A stretch of 64,000 nucleotides of DNA, taken from NCBI RefSeq assembly GCF_037975245.1, contig NC_092564.1, positions 22,905,984 to 22,969,983 of the forward strand, read 5' to 3'. The position numbers and the translations under genes were made by a program. The DNA is from Apostichopus japonicus (taxonomy: Eukaryota; Echinodermata; Holothuroidea; Aspidochirotida; Stichopodidae). Each line of letters opens with the position of its first letter. Position 1 is the first letter of the stretch. Below are positions 1 to 12,599 of the stretch, piece by piece. Below the pieces are notes generated by a model. It was given only the letters and a program-made list of their open reading frames with translations, searched no databases and was not told the origin of the DNA.

Positions 1-240
1 TATTTCCACAAAATGGCCCATTACGGCCCACAGGTGACCTTTGACCCCAAATTTTGGACCATCTCTGATGGCCCTATACCCAATGGTCCTTGTGTCCAAG
101 TTTCATGAAATTCCATCAAACACTGTGCGAGTGGGAGCGGTTTTACCAATTGTTGACGGATAGAGTGATAGAGTGATAGAATGATAGAAGCCGCACTGTA
201 ACAATAGCTCACACCTGCATGCTGGTTTGAGCTAAAAATG
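1..240. repeat. Dispersed repeat end
   Basis: Contains GACCTTTGACCCCAAATTTT, CCAAGTTTCATGAAATTCC, a GATAGAGT microsatellite-like stretch (about 160-190) and an ending AATAGCTCACACCTGCATGC...GAGCTAAAAA. This layout is common to a dispersed repeat type of marine invertebrate genomes. Family name unknown. Confidence 0.5.
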
Positions 241-1420
241 CAATAGAAATGTTGCACATCACTAGTTAAGGTTTGCACTACATTAGTAAATGAACCATTC
301 TTGAATCCTTGCAGAGTTGACACTATACTGTAAAAAGTAGATGTGATGAATTTACGCTGCCAATAGCAAAGTTCTGTAACTAGTAGTGTAATTACTGTTC
401 TATGTTTGCAAAACTGATGTGAATTGTTGCATGACTATTTAGTGAAGGGCAAAATGTGGTATTCAGTAATTTATGTTGGAAGTTATATAATTCACTATGT
501 CAGGGATGTGCTCACACTGGACGGCTGCGCCCAGCAGTTCTGAATGCCGCCCTGCACAAACAGTTTTTTTAACCGTTTTCGCCCAGCACTTTTTGATGAT
601 AATTTAACAGACCATGTAACCATGTAACCAAAATCTGGGAGAATTATACATGGCACAGAATAGGTAGAATAGCACCACCTAAGCCTACTTCATGTGCAAA
701 ATTTGTCCAGTTGGGGGGTACCCCACCCATGAGATCCCTCTCCCAGGGTGTGCATCACACTACTGCACAATCTGCCTGGAACTCAAATATTTCATGAGCA
801 CTTCCCTGCAATGTGTACAGTATGCATTCTGATATGTTATTAACTTTGCACATCCTGGTATATTTGTCTTTTTCAGTTGAAGGTGTGTGCCCAATTAAGA
901 AACTCGAGAGTTTGGTATCCAAACTGATCCACCAGAAAAGATAACACCAATTCCTCAACAAAAGGCTATGCCCAGCAGAGGCTGATGCAGCAAGGCACTC
1001 GATCCAGCAGCTGTACCCCAGGGGAGACTGGTAATTTTTTGATGTACATACTGTAACCATTCCATGCTGTAACCAAGTCGACATTCAACTAGGTCTGCAG
1101 TCTACTACTGTAGGACTGTATATGACTTACCAGATTTAGGACATTGGACACATTTATTCATTAATTGTATTATGTAATATTAATGACATAGCCATATAGT
1201 GCTATTAATATGGTGCTAATACAGCCACTGGAGGACTGTAAAATTTGTGAGGGACCCAAAAATGTTCAAACTCCACAAGTTAATGATAACAGTAGTATTT
1301 TTCCGTATCTCTGAAAAATAAAGACATTTACCAATCTGTTTGAAGCAGTTTGTGTTCAAAAATTGCACATCCATTCTTTTCTTATGTTTCTTGTTATGTT
1401 TCATGATGATGTGGCATCAT
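241..1420. other. No feature recognised
   Basis: Unique-looking AT-rich sequence. Open frames here lack domains and conserved features. Confidence 0.5.
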
Positions 1421-1570
1421 TTCAGGCGCGTATCCATGATTTTCAAACCCGGGGGGCGCGAATTACTATCTAAGCGGAGCGCCACCATCGGTTGGCGCGC
1501 AGCGTACAAGAAAATTTCTGTTTTAGATACCCCCCAGATCACCGGAAACGGCACTTCTCAGGCTTGAAAT
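1420..1570 (+). mobile_element. Partial MITE with hairpin core
   Basis: Begins CAGGCGCGTATCCATGATTT. From 1465 it carries the core ACTATCTAAGCGGAGCGCCA...TTGGCGCGCAGCGTACAAG followed by the usual tail (ATCACCGGAAACGGCACTTC). The 3' terminus is missing. Confidence 0.65.
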
Positions 1571-2112
1571 GACCAACCAGATGTACACTTTTTGCCTGAG
1601 AACCAAGTATTTCCTAATAGTTTTTTCCCATCCATAACCTTTTTGAAGATTGTCAACCCGGCACACATCATGTTCGACCTGATCGCATCTCCTGTGGGTC
1701 TTTGCTTTTGTAGGTGATTCTACGTCGCGGCCCACAATACCCGTCAACCCCACTTTTCAAGGTTTTAAGCCCCGTATTTGTTTAGAATTTGAAAATTCAC
1801 ATTTCTCGTGAATAAACTCACTTGAAAACATACCCATAATGTTGTAAAAAATGTCATCTATGGACAACCAATATAGAAAAACTTCCTTCAACCCCTAACA
1901 GACCGGTCAAAATTCCACGAGTAGAGGGAAGTGTGATGCAGAACGTTGGTCAGAAATTTTCGAAAATTCAGACACAGTTAATTTATTGGTGCATGTACAA
2001 ATAATAAAACCTCTTATAACGGCTATTATAAAACTTGGTTGAAGGAAATGAAAAAATAGCAGATATTTCCTTCAACCAAACACTACACACATAGGCGTAG
2101 GAGGGGCGGCGG

Positions 2113-2483
2113 CAGTGGCGGAGCTAGGGCTATTGGTCAGGAGGGGTGAGAATGGTCTGTAGGGGCGCTTTCGACACTATCTAAGCGGAGCGCCACCACT
2201 GGTTGGCGCGTAGCGTACAGAAATTTTTTGAGTAAAGATACTCCCTAGATTGCCGGAAATGACCCTTTCTGGGCCTGCAGATAAACGAAGAATAAGGTGT
2301 CATCGCCAAATTACACCAACAAAATGTGACAAATGTCAATAAGTAGATGAGAGCGCAATAAAAAATTCAATAATCTAGAATAAGTAAAAAGTGGTAAAGA
2401 GCTGAAAAAGGCGCCAGCAGTCCATTTGAGTCCGTCAGGGGGGGGGGCATCCGCCCCCTGACCGTATGGACGCTCCGCCACTG
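2113..2483 (+). mobile_element. hAT-type MITE with hairpin core
   Basis: The termini are CAGTGGCGGAGCTAGGG and ACGCTCCGCCACTG, inverted copies of one another. The flanking octamers GGCGGCGG and CGCGGTGG agree at 6 of 8 bases, a weak target duplication. It contains the shared core from about 2176. It is the same family as 33,538-33,931, to which it is closely similar along its length. Confidence 0.8.
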
Positions 2484-2832
2484 CGCGGTGGGGGTGCAGC
2501 CCCTAATTCGCCATTACTAATGTAAAAGAGATTTTTGACATAATTGGACCCCCATGTTTTTTATACATCTACATGAGACATGTCGTTGTTTACATTAGCA
2601 TCCCGCGGTATACTGCGCAATTTTAACGGACCGTACGGTACATGATGGCATGCGATGTAATAACCGATGCTTGCTTATATGATATTGACATTAACACGTT
2701 GAACGCGTGCGAAGCGCGAACATTTTTGGTTATTTTTTCAGGCAGGTCGGACAGTTTTGAGGCTTTTCATCCTGGAACGCCATTTTCATGCTCACTGATA
2801 TGATGTGATATCTGCTGTTTGCGTTACAAATT

Positions 2833-3180
2833 CGAACACGCGCGTAGCGAGGAATTTGCCAAGGGAGGGGTGAAGCCTGTAGGCAAACTATCTAAGCGTA
2901 GCGCCACCATATGTTGGCGCGAAGCGTACAAGAAAATTTTGGCCGAAAACGCCTCCCAGATCGCTGGAAATGGCACTACCCAGGACCATTTGTTAGCGCG
3001 AAGCGTACAAGCAAATTTTGGCCGAAAATGCCTCCCAGATCGCTGGAAATGACACTTCCTAGGCCTTGTAAGTTGCATCTAAGCACTTTCTATTTTGAAA
3101 TTACTTAGCGATATCATTTAAAAAAAATGCTGAATGGGGGGGGGCGGGCGGTCGCCCCCATTCCAAAATGCGTCATGTTC
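2833..3180 (+). mobile_element. MITE with hairpin core and duplicated tail
   Basis: Begins CACGCGCGTAGCGAGGAATT and matches the element at 28,747 through the core (from 2887) to GAAATTACTTAGCGATATCAT and a G-run/C-run end. The 3' half of the core unit occurs twice in tandem (about 2910-2990 and 2994-3065). The right terminus is eroded. Confidence 0.7.
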
Positions 3181-3239
3181 CCCGACGACACGGTCGAGTT
3201 CGAGACCAGCCACAGTTGGTTTCATAGCACAATTCTACA

Positions 3240-3290
3240 CACGCGTAATGATAGACCATATATAGTATATATATAGATCATTAGTGAGAG
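3240..3290. repeat. Imperfect AT-rich inverted repeat
   Basis: TAATGATAGACCATATATA faces TATATAGATCATTA around a short centre. It could extrude as a hairpin; no function can be claimed. Confidence 0.35.
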
Positions 3291-3410
3291 AGGAAAATGG
3301 AAACGTCAAAAAATGGAGTTGTCGGTGTAAGGGGTAGGGTGAGTCACACTTTTACGAAATCATTGATCCGTCACTGGCTACCCTTCAGCGCTGTAATGAT
3401 GTCACTGTTT

Positions 3411-3575
3411 CTCTTTCTCTTCCCGGTGTCTTCGCGTTTTTCTTTTACTCCCTCCTTTTCTCCTTTTTCTCTTTCTTCTTTTTCTTTTCCCTTCCTTCCT
3501 CTCCTCCTCCTCTTTTTTCCCCTCTTTTTTTCCTTTTTTCTTCTCTTTTTTTTTTCTCTCCTCTTTTTCTTACCC
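3411..3575. repeat. Polypyrimidine tract
   Basis: About 165 bases almost free of purines on the plus strand (CTCTTTTCTCC-type words). It ends at a CCCGGGGGGCGCGCGCCCCC palindrome typical of the transposon ends in this window. The frames it opens are low-complexity. Confidence 0.85.
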
Positions 3576-4439
3576 GGGGGGCGCGCGCCCCCAATGCCCC
3601 CCCCTGGATACGCACCTGCATTTGTACATACTTGCACTGCTTAAAAATAGTTACTCTTCACTGCTATACTGTACAGTAGTTGTCATGTGATCAGGTTTTT
3701 TCATATCAGCAAAGACATTGACAGTTTTGGCAAATTTTGAGTGTGGGCTATATATCTAGTTTAACATGTTAGGGGCATCATTAAGGGGTCTACTTTCTCC
3801 CAGATTTGAAAAATAATTTTAGTTATTACAATGAGTGCAAGTTACAATCTCAGTGAATAAACAAACATAACATTTGTGCTGGCTCCAACCCAGTTTGGCT
3901 ATGAGCCTGAATGTCTCTTTTGCAATTACAATCAAATGGTGAATTCCAGCGTGACTGATGGGACATTTGATAGAAAAGTTCAACAAAGAAAGTTACATTG
4001 TTGAGAAGTGGGAGGGGGCAGAAGGCTATAAATTGCAACATTCACTTGGGCAACCCCCAGTTGGTCCATCATTGAAGAACTGTTCACATAAGTGTGTTCC
4101 TTTTTTGATAGGGAGCACTTAGAGTAGCCCTGTGACTGATGGGACATTTGCGGACCACTGTTTTTAGGTACGTTTAGTTATCTTGTAAGCGCTATCTCAG
4201 AATGAAAAGAATGAGTTGGGTATATACCCCTCCTGGTAGCTACTTAATGTAGCTATATCAGAGCACCACCATTGAGAGAATATTGGCATTAACTATTTCA
4301 CACAGTGGCATTTCCCTTGTGACTGATGGGACAGAAGCTCTGTGACTGATGGGACGCTATCTCCTCCAAAATTATAGCAAATTTTGTTTTGCAATAACTT
4401 CAGTTTGCATCCACATATGGTGCCAACTAGCATTAAACT

Positions 4440-4760
4440 TGGGTCATCTGGGCTCTAGCCACCCATAGTCATCATAGGGAGGGCCCACTCGAGTTGGCCC
4501 ATGGGGGTGTATGGCCCACATTGGTTTGCCATATGAGCATCCCATAAAAGCAACTAGCATATGTAGAACAGACACAGGCCCATGGGAAAACCTGTTCCAT
4601 TCCACACTTGCTGTCTCATGTAGCCCCATATGACTGAGTCATGGGTGTGTGATTTGTTGGGGCCTCACTGGCAAAGCTATTTGGGCCCATATTTGGTGAG
4701 GCATGTTGCCCATGTATGGGACTCATGTCATCCCACTTCTGTGTGTCCAGTACTGACAAC
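4440..4760. repeat. GGCCCAT/ATGGGCC-rich repeat
   Basis: Many short inverted words (GGCCCATG, CCCATATG, TGGGCCC) alternate over about 300 bases, giving an imperfect palindromic layout. Probably an old inverted-repeat element; termini not defined. Confidence 0.4.
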
Positions 4761-5479
4761 TGGAAAAATGAAACACAATCCATACATGCATTTGAAACTT
4801 GCATTTTATTTATTAACAACAACAGAACGAGCTGAGCCTTGAAACATGCAAACATTGATAATGAACAGGATACTAATTATACAACATTGATGAAGTCATT
4901 TAAGTCACATGAGCTTTTGACAATATGCTCTAGCTTAACCCTGGGCAGCAAAAGTACCCAGATACTCTCAACTGTCGATTAGGGTCCAATCTTCCCATCA
5001 TATAGTGAAAGTCTAATACAATTTTTTTGAGCCATGTTCTCCGTTTTCCCCAAAATACTAAAGTGGTCAATATCCCATGAGGAAAGAGCCAAAACTAACA
5101 AGCACAGGGGCATACTGTACATATACTATAAAAAGGATCCACCTGGCCTTACCTCAGCTCCGACCTCCTATGTACTTATGGCTTCTTAACAATGTTAATC
5201 GAACAATACTTCACTTCTCAGCATCTCCCTGTTTGAATAATAGACAACTTTCCCTAGAAAAAAAAAAAAGTGTCTATTCTACAAAACTTAAATATTATCC
5301 CCCGTAGGACCTCTTGCGAGGTCGAACAGGGGTAAATTCCTTTATTGTTACCAATGATTGGATTGGACCTTACATCATTGAATAGCTTAATGGTTCTGTG
5401 GGAAATAATTCACTTGAGAGACAGGCACTCCTGTGGTGATACTGCCAACCAGGAGTGTGTTTTACAGTGCTTCAGGTTC

Positions 5480-6122
5480 TTTTTCCCCCTGATAGACCCA
5501 CCAGTTCCTTCAACTCGGCCTCATTGTTCTGTGATCCAAGAACATTGCATTCCTCAAATTTTGGACAGAAGGGCCTGTATGCAGTGATCCAGCTCTCTCC
5601 ACAAACCTCTGTGCATGCCATGGCTGTAGATGATAATAGTGTTGTCATTCCTTTTTAGGAAATTAGGTATGAATGGAACGACACTTCTTGTACTAATACT
5701 TTTAGGCATTGCAAACTGTCCAATATAGGCTATACTATCTGAACCATGTACTGTGACTGATGGGACAGAAATGTCCAAAGATCTGACATGTATACCAATC
5801 TTGATTCAGGATAACCGTCACAGGTCAATGAACACTTCATCATGTCACCATCATGTCAGTGACACAAACTGCTTTCAATAACATGGTCTAACAAATTAAT
5901 TTGAAGAAATATACTGTACCTGTATTCTGATTTGCGTTTTCGTTCACGTTCTCGGCGCTCTTGTTTCTGTTGTGAAGACATCTCCCGCTTCTTCTTGTGG
6001 GCCCACTGTTTGCGATACGTGATTGTGTTTTTTTGAATGCATCATATTTCCCCTCTGCTTTCAAACGTTCCCTCCTGTTTTGCTGTCTTTCAGCACTGGA
6101 TTTCCCTATTGTGCATTACACC
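5480..6122 (-). pseudogene. Degraded gene remnant: basic AERQ-type N-terminal exon plus a downstream block
   Basis: Minus-strand 5,920-6,122 reads KSSAERQQNRRERLKAEGKY, DAFKK, then, after the loss of one A in a poly-A run, TYRKQWAHKKKREMSSQQKQ and ERRERERKRKSEYR before a GTACAG donor. Such strongly basic AERQRxxR N-termini occur in an uncharacterised, highly multiplied protein family of fish and invertebrates. About 140 bases downstream, 5,480-5,660 codes CTEVCGESWITAYRPFCPKF and NNEAELKELVGLSGGKRT followed by a stop. Further down, near 4,080, a minus frame shows EQFFNDGPT. The frames are broken between blocks. Function unknown. Confidence 0.4.
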
Positions 6123-6329
6123 ACACATGCAGCCTGAATCTGTGACTGATGGGACCAAAGTTTCAGGCTGTCTAGCAAATAACCCTATACACAATTGAAG
6201 AATCTCTGCTTATGCCAGATTAGGCCCGGAGTAGTACTAGATAGATAGACCCCCAACAACAGCTGAAATCATTCTGTTGGCTTATGACTAAAACAAATGT
6301 TAAAAAACTGTGACTGATGGGACATGTCC

Positions 6330-9300
6330 ACACTCATTATTTCAAGAAATCACACAAAGACTTATATTCATATAGACACCTGTAACTTTGCAGAAGGTGA
6401 AAGGTCTCAAGGTGACTTCATACTCAGAACAAAGTTGGACATTTCTGGAATCATGCTAACTATTAAAGGGGCACTCTGAATTTTAGGAAATTTTGCTAAT
6501 TTTTCGTTCCCTGCAGCACTTGACGGTTAAATGCATGCTGCAGTGAGGAGAAACACGTTATAAGCCAGGTGAAACCTGTTTTGGGTAGTTTCATGTATAT
6601 CAAATATCTCCCTCAAATGACTACAACCTAAAGTTGATTTTTAGTGAAAAATGCATCAATTCCCTGGAATTCACCAAATGAATCATATCTTGGAAAATAA
6701 TTTGTGCAGGTATGTCTTTGTGACACTTCTGTCCTCACACAATGCTATAAATAGTATTTTTTCCCTTTTCATTTCACATTACAGATGTACAGAGCATCCT
6801 TAGAGGAACAGTACAGCACAGCATAGCGTTATGGCATTGATGGACGTTTGCAAGCAGATATAAGGCTTGGAACTAGAAGTGTTTGTTCGATTGTTTCATT
6901 AGTGAACGTGTGCTTTTCTACTTTATGTAAGATGATTGTCATATTTCTTGTTCTCCAGTGAGAGCTACAGTACGGATTTGCATAGTGAATGTTGTTAATA
7001 TGGAAACGGACAATTTTGAAATAGCTGATGTCAAAGCAGTTCCTCAGCTTGTTTAAATACCATACATCAAGGACACAAGAGTGGACAATGGAAGAAACAA
7101 GTATCCAGAATGTAGATATCACAAGCCTTCAAGACAATTGAACAAACTGTACCATAACGGACAACAAAAAGCATGGTGTCTCAGTAAAATGAAGTTACTA
7201 AGCTAGTGCAATGTATCATAAGAAATTTTCTTCATGGTGTCAAACATTGATTGATTGCATTCAGTTCATTATGTATCTTACTCCATTCTGTAGTATTTAG
7301 CATTGATTGTACCCAATTCTGTTTCTTTTTTCAACCTGAGGGCTGTTAGATAGGTTTCTTTTGTTTCATAATCTTGTTTATATATGTATATATGTGTATA
7401 TTTTTCTCACATGTATGGATATTGTTGTTGTTGATATTCTTACCTTTTCATTCAACTTCTCTGTGTTTTGTTTATACTAATATTTTACTGTATTCTGAAT
7501 GTATCTTTATAACTTTAATTTTTATGTGTTTTGCTGCAGGGCGACAAATTTCCATATCTTATGGACGAAATAAATATCTATCTATCTATCTATCTATCTA
7601 TTTGCATGTTCATTCATAGTGTAAGTAAACTACATAATTGATGTCATCAAAGTTACAACTGTAATAAACTTAATGATTAAATATTGGTTTCACTACATAC
7701 TTTTTTGTACACTATTTGCCTTTCCATGATAGCAATATCTGATCTGTTTACTTACTGTAGTTTGTTCAGTCATACCAGTAGTTCTAATGTGACATTAACC
7801 TTGGGTTATTTATTGTTGGTACAGAATAACTTGTCTTTATTTTGTATTGTGTGAGATCAGTATAACATACAGTATTGTGATGTCATGAAGTGTTGAAGCG
7901 GGAACTTGCAGCTAGTAGTGATAAAACAGTTCATTCAGTGCTCTAATGATACTGTAACCCCAGTGGCAGATGGAGATAGTGGCAGATGGAGATGTTTGAA
8001 ATGCAGGGGACATTATAGGGTCTTTTGAAGTTTTGGCAAAGTTTCTTTTGGATGTACTGTAAAGCTGCTATACTTAAGTTCCACAATGGAGGCATGGCGT
8101 CTCCAAGCCTTATTTGGGTATATGTTCCTGCATTCCATATTTGGAACACTGCCCTACTATTGTTTGTATTGCTTATTCTAAAGTTAGGTAAGTCAGTATT
8201 GTAACATGTTTTTATTTTTGACAGTTGACACATTTATTGCATCTGTACAGTTCTGTACATTGAGTTCAACTACAATAACCATGAGCAGGGAAAACTTACC
8301 ACTATCACTTGCATTCCTTTATGTTAAAGTGACCATATTCATACTCTAACCAAAGCATTCATTCCATATTAGATAGTGTTTATCCAGAGTAGGTTACAGG
8401 ATATTTTAAAGGTAGGCTATGTAGTATTGGCCACAATTTAGCATGCTATAATTGCTAGAATATTTAAAAAAAGAATGTTCCTAGAGGTCTTTACTTTCCA
8501 AATTGTTCTAAGGCATTCAAATTGAAAGCATATACAGTAAGATGCCTGAATGTCCCAGTGAGGTTAATTTGCTCGAAGGTGGTAATAAAACCAGTTTCAA
8601 AACTTTGACCAAAGGTAACCATATTTGAATATCTGGTATATTTAGGGCCAATACAGCATACTCTGGTTGAGAGTTGCCGTGTAGGCCACCATATGAGTAA
8701 TGCAGTAAATTGTAAAGGCAGCTGGAGGAGTCCAGTTTACCCCAGCTCTGCCGAAGGTCATTCATCTTTTTTTTTTTTTTTGGAGAACACTTTAACCTTC
8801 ACAACCACAGAGCTCCCAACTGACACTCAATTCACGGGTTGGACCCGCATTCAAACACCAAAACCAGCTGACCTGCGCAAGCATCCGAAAAACCCGCATT
8901 TTAATTGTCAAGTACAGGTACATAAAAAAAAATTGCATCAAATTTTGACTTAGCTACCATCATTTCTTTAGCATTTAGCATAATAAGAGTATAAAACCTC
9001 CTTTACAGCATCATTTGAACCTCAAATTAGCCTATATTTCTTTTCATTGGGGCGAGCGGCAAACATTTTCATGCCACGGGAAAGAATGAATTATCACCTA
9101 CTATTCAATTTATTGATGTTACACACAAAAAAATGCATATTTCTCAGAAAATTTTGTATACCCCTCCCCCAGGACGGCGATTAGTAGCATGGACCAGCAT
9201 TTGCCTTCTTAAGAGTTGGGAGCTACAGTATATGCAACCATACCATTAACGACATGTCTCTATAGGGGATTGAATCCTTAGGTAGCCGTCCTGTCCTAGA

Positions 9301-10600
9301 TGCAGAGAGAGGTTGTGGATGCTACGCCTTTGCACCATTCAACCTCATGGACTCAACATTCAGGAAGGACATGACTAACTTTTCTTCTTTCCCCCTCCTT
9401 CTCCCCTTGTCCCCCTCCCCCATCACACCTCTTCTCATAGCTTTTCCACTCCTTTTTTTCTCCGCACCTTTCTGTCTTTGTCCTTCTCCAGTTTATTCCC
9501 TACCCCCTTCCCTTAATCCTCTCTTTGTCCCTTCACTGTTTATCACCTACCTCTCCCCTTCCCCTGTTGGTTTCTTTCTTTCATTTTCCTCTCCATCCTG
9601 TGTCTACTGATCCCCTTACATCTATCTCATTGTGTCATCTATCTCATTGTGTTCACTGTGCTCATTAACCTGTCTGTATCATATCAATTCCTTAGCGCCA
9701 TTCCTTGTGCGGCACGCGAACTGAGTTTGACCGCCGCAGTTTTAGGCCTATGACTTTACCATATAGACCATTTTCCTACAGCCATAACGTGAAAAGTTAA
9801 TACCGAAAAAACTTAGTTTAAACGGCACTAAACTGAGAAATGTGTTGTCTCTCAAATTCTGTTATTTTCTTAACAATACAGTTCAAAATTCCACCGGACT
9901 TGGGTGATTTACGATGCAAGGTTAACAAATATCGAACTCAAAACCCTCATTGATAACACACAGTAAATACTGAAGAAAATCACCATTTGATAGCCGTACT
10001 TTGTTTGCGTAACCATCCTCTTGAATATTCACTGACAAATTTAGTTCAAACGGTTTTGGAAAGGTTTTCTTCTTAACTTTAAATTGATGTTAAATTCATT
10101 TTCATTGGTCACTATCTTCAATCGGACCAAGTACAATCCAATCGAATGTCTTCTAAGAAAAATACAAGTTTCGCTTTCTTCGGTGGGCACGCCATTACGT
10201 AATATGTGTATCCTGTACTCTGTAATAGGGTACAGCCACGCAATGCACAGTGTTCACCTACAACGCCACAGCCGAGATTCGCTTTCAAAACGTCATATTT
10301 TCAAACTTAATATTATTTCAAAGAAAATGACCGTAGAATATGCATCATTAAATGTTGAAGCAAGTAAGTACCAATTAATTTATCAAATGCAATCCTAATT
10401 ATAGAAACACCGTCTAAGACCCCCCTGATGAATGGAATAGTCCAACCAACTTGCTCGCACAGAGCCACAGGATTTTCGGTCAAGGTGATGAGTCATACGC
10501 GTTGGTCAGTATAAGAGGGCTGTTTTGAAGGATGTTTAGTGTGCATTTTAGAAAGAAAGGAATTGATTTGTATGTGCATGTTTTTTGTCCCTTCTGTTAC
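6330..10600. other. No gene recognised
   Basis: AT-rich sequence. It contains a TATC microsatellite at 7575-7602, a poly-T near 8769-8780 and a pyrimidine-rich tract at about 9,372-9,600 (its frame is low-complexity). Nothing else was supported. Confidence 0.5.
7575..7602. repeat. (TATC)n microsatellite
   Basis: Seven perfect tetranucleotide units. Confidence 0.97.
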
Positions 10601-10614
10601 TGTTACTTGTCATT

Positions 10615-10730
10615 GAGCCTTAGAAGAAGATCCTGCTAGGATCGAAACGTCAGGCCTTCTTACTTTCACACATTTTCCTACACAGGCTCTCTAGTGGATA
10701 AGCAGTTTGCTAACAGTTTTATTTTATTTT
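10615..10730 (+). repeat. Dispersed repeat tail with GAAACGTC motif
   Basis: AGAAGATCCTGCTAGGATCG followed by AAACGTCAGGCC forms a small hairpin (GATCCTGCTAGGATC) next to GAAACGTC. This word combination is common in dispersed repeats of marine invertebrates. No associated coding region is visible. Confidence 0.35.
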
Positions 10731-10739
10731 GAACTCAAG

Positions 10740-11900
10740 TATTGAAGAACGTTAGGCCAGAAGCAAGTCGTTTCGTCAAATAAAAGTCCATAAGCAGCAC
10801 ATATTCAGTCACATGTTTGTAGAGAATTACACGACGAAACTATTCGCTTTATATTTTTTCAGCAATTTCTCCAACAAAAATCGGCAGCACGAGATCATAC
10901 GGCCCATATGACTCCTACGAGCTGGTATAGCCTTTTCCCAGTAGAACAATATGGCGCACTGTTCCATATAGCCAATCGAAAAATTGCTTACATAACAAGT
11001 GGAAAGTTGCTCGCATAGCACACAGTACAATTAAACAGTATGCCATAGGTTACGCAACACTGTGAGAGGCGGATCAGAATCTCGGAAACCTGATAACTTT
11101 GCACTAACAGTACCCAGATCCGTATGCTGCTTATAGCTAAGGATGAGAATGCCACATTAAAGAAATGAATTTGTTGCGCTGTGAGAAGAGGGCAGCATTG
11201 TTTTTATTTTAAATCGGGGAATACGTTGAGACAAGATTAGCAATTTCCTAGCTGAGAGAGTGCTTTTAAAGTGCTTGTCCATAGCATTCTTAAACCCATT
11301 CATACTACTTGCAAGTACAACTTTCTCAGGCAAACTGTTCTACTCATATACAACCCTTTGGCCACTACAGTATATGCCCATTCCAGTAAGTACCATTTAC
11401 ATAGCCAGTCTATAAATCCAATCATCTTAGCTAAATTATATAGCTGCTCATCAACTCTCACAAGTCTGTCTTTCCTTTCAGATTCTAAACCACTGAATTC
11501 TTGTGAAAGAGAACTTTGGTGAACCGGAATGTTGGTTTTAAAGCATGTTCATATTTGTGGTGAACAACTGAAGAATCATGGATAAGATCATTACACTGCA
11601 CATCTTATCACTACATTGCATTGTAGTTTGCACTAACATTCTGGTAGTCTGTGATGATGTCATTGTGCTGTTATCATGACCTCAGACCAATCTTATGTCC
11701 CTATTGCCAAAGTCACAAACAATAATACACAATTACTACACAATTTAGATTAATTAAAAAAATATGTAACCTACTTACTGAAGCTGTTAGGCACCAGACA
11801 TGAACTAATTACTTGATAATGTAGTGTGTCTGGTAGTTCCTTTATCTTTTGCAAGCAAGATAAAATGTTGCCTGCTTCAAGATGCTTAAAAATTGAGAAG
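10740..11900. other. No feature recognised
   Basis: Flank of the 5.5-kb element; no repeats or domains seen. Confidence 0.45.
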
Positions 11901-11929
11901 ATAGCTGCCCAGGTGAAAATTCCAGTTAA

Positions 11930-12590
11930 TACCTGTTGAACTGGTTTTAACAGGTACCTGTTGCAACTGGTATTTGGTGACAGGTAATAACAGGTATTAA
12001 ATGGTATTAACGGGTGTTAACTGGTATTGACAGGTATTAACTGGTACTAACAGGTTTCAATTGTTTTCAACAGGCATAACAGTTTTTAACTGGTATTAAC
12101 AGGTATTAGCTGGTATTAACAGGTTTCAACTGTTTTCAACAGGTTTCAACAGGCACAACAGCTTTAGCTGGTATTAACAGGTATTAACTGGTAATAACAG
12201 GTTACAACTGTTTTCAACAGGCATAACAGTTTTTAACTGGTAACAGGTTTCAACTGTTTTCAACAGGCACAACAGCTTTTAACTGGCATAAACAGGTATT
12301 AACTGGTAATAACAGGTTTCAACTGTTTTCAACAGGCGCAACAGCTATTAACTGGTAATAACATACTGTATGAACTGGTTTCAACTGTTTTCAACAGGGG
12401 TAACAGGTTTTAACTGGTTCTGTTTTCAACATGTTTTTACTGGTATTGAAAACGTTTCAACAGGTAAGAACATGTATGGAAGGTTTTAAGCTGGTTATAG
12501 CAGTAGGATTTTCCACAGGTTCAATTGTTTTCAACAAGTTATCTGGTGAAAACAGGTGGCGATGAATTTCAACAGGTTTAAAATTACTCT
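11930..12590. repeat. Left subterminal minisatellite of the 5.5-kb element
   Basis: Alternating words such as AACAGGTATTAACTGGTATT and AACAGGTTTCAACTGTTTTC in degenerate tandem. The period is about 20-30 bp and the arrangement irregular. Confidence 0.92.
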
Positions 12591-12599
12591 TTACAGTTG

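Larger units (their letters stand above)
3951..6324 (+). repeat. Seven dispersed copies of a 15-base word
   Basis: GTGACTGATGGGAC occurs at 3951, 4132, 4319, 4342, 5753, 6142 and 6310, always on the plus strand, usually preceded by CT or T and followed by A. Flanking sequences share nothing obvious. No copy was noticed elsewhere in the window. Confidence 0.9.

Noticed and set aside
3297-3644. 115-residue plus frame and its minus counterpart
   Set aside because: Both are translations of a polypyrimidine tract: Ser/Phe/Leu on one strand, Lys/Arg/Glu on the other.
9347-9610. Pro/Ser/Leu-rich frame
   Set aside because: Pyrimidine-rich low-complexity DNA, no domain.
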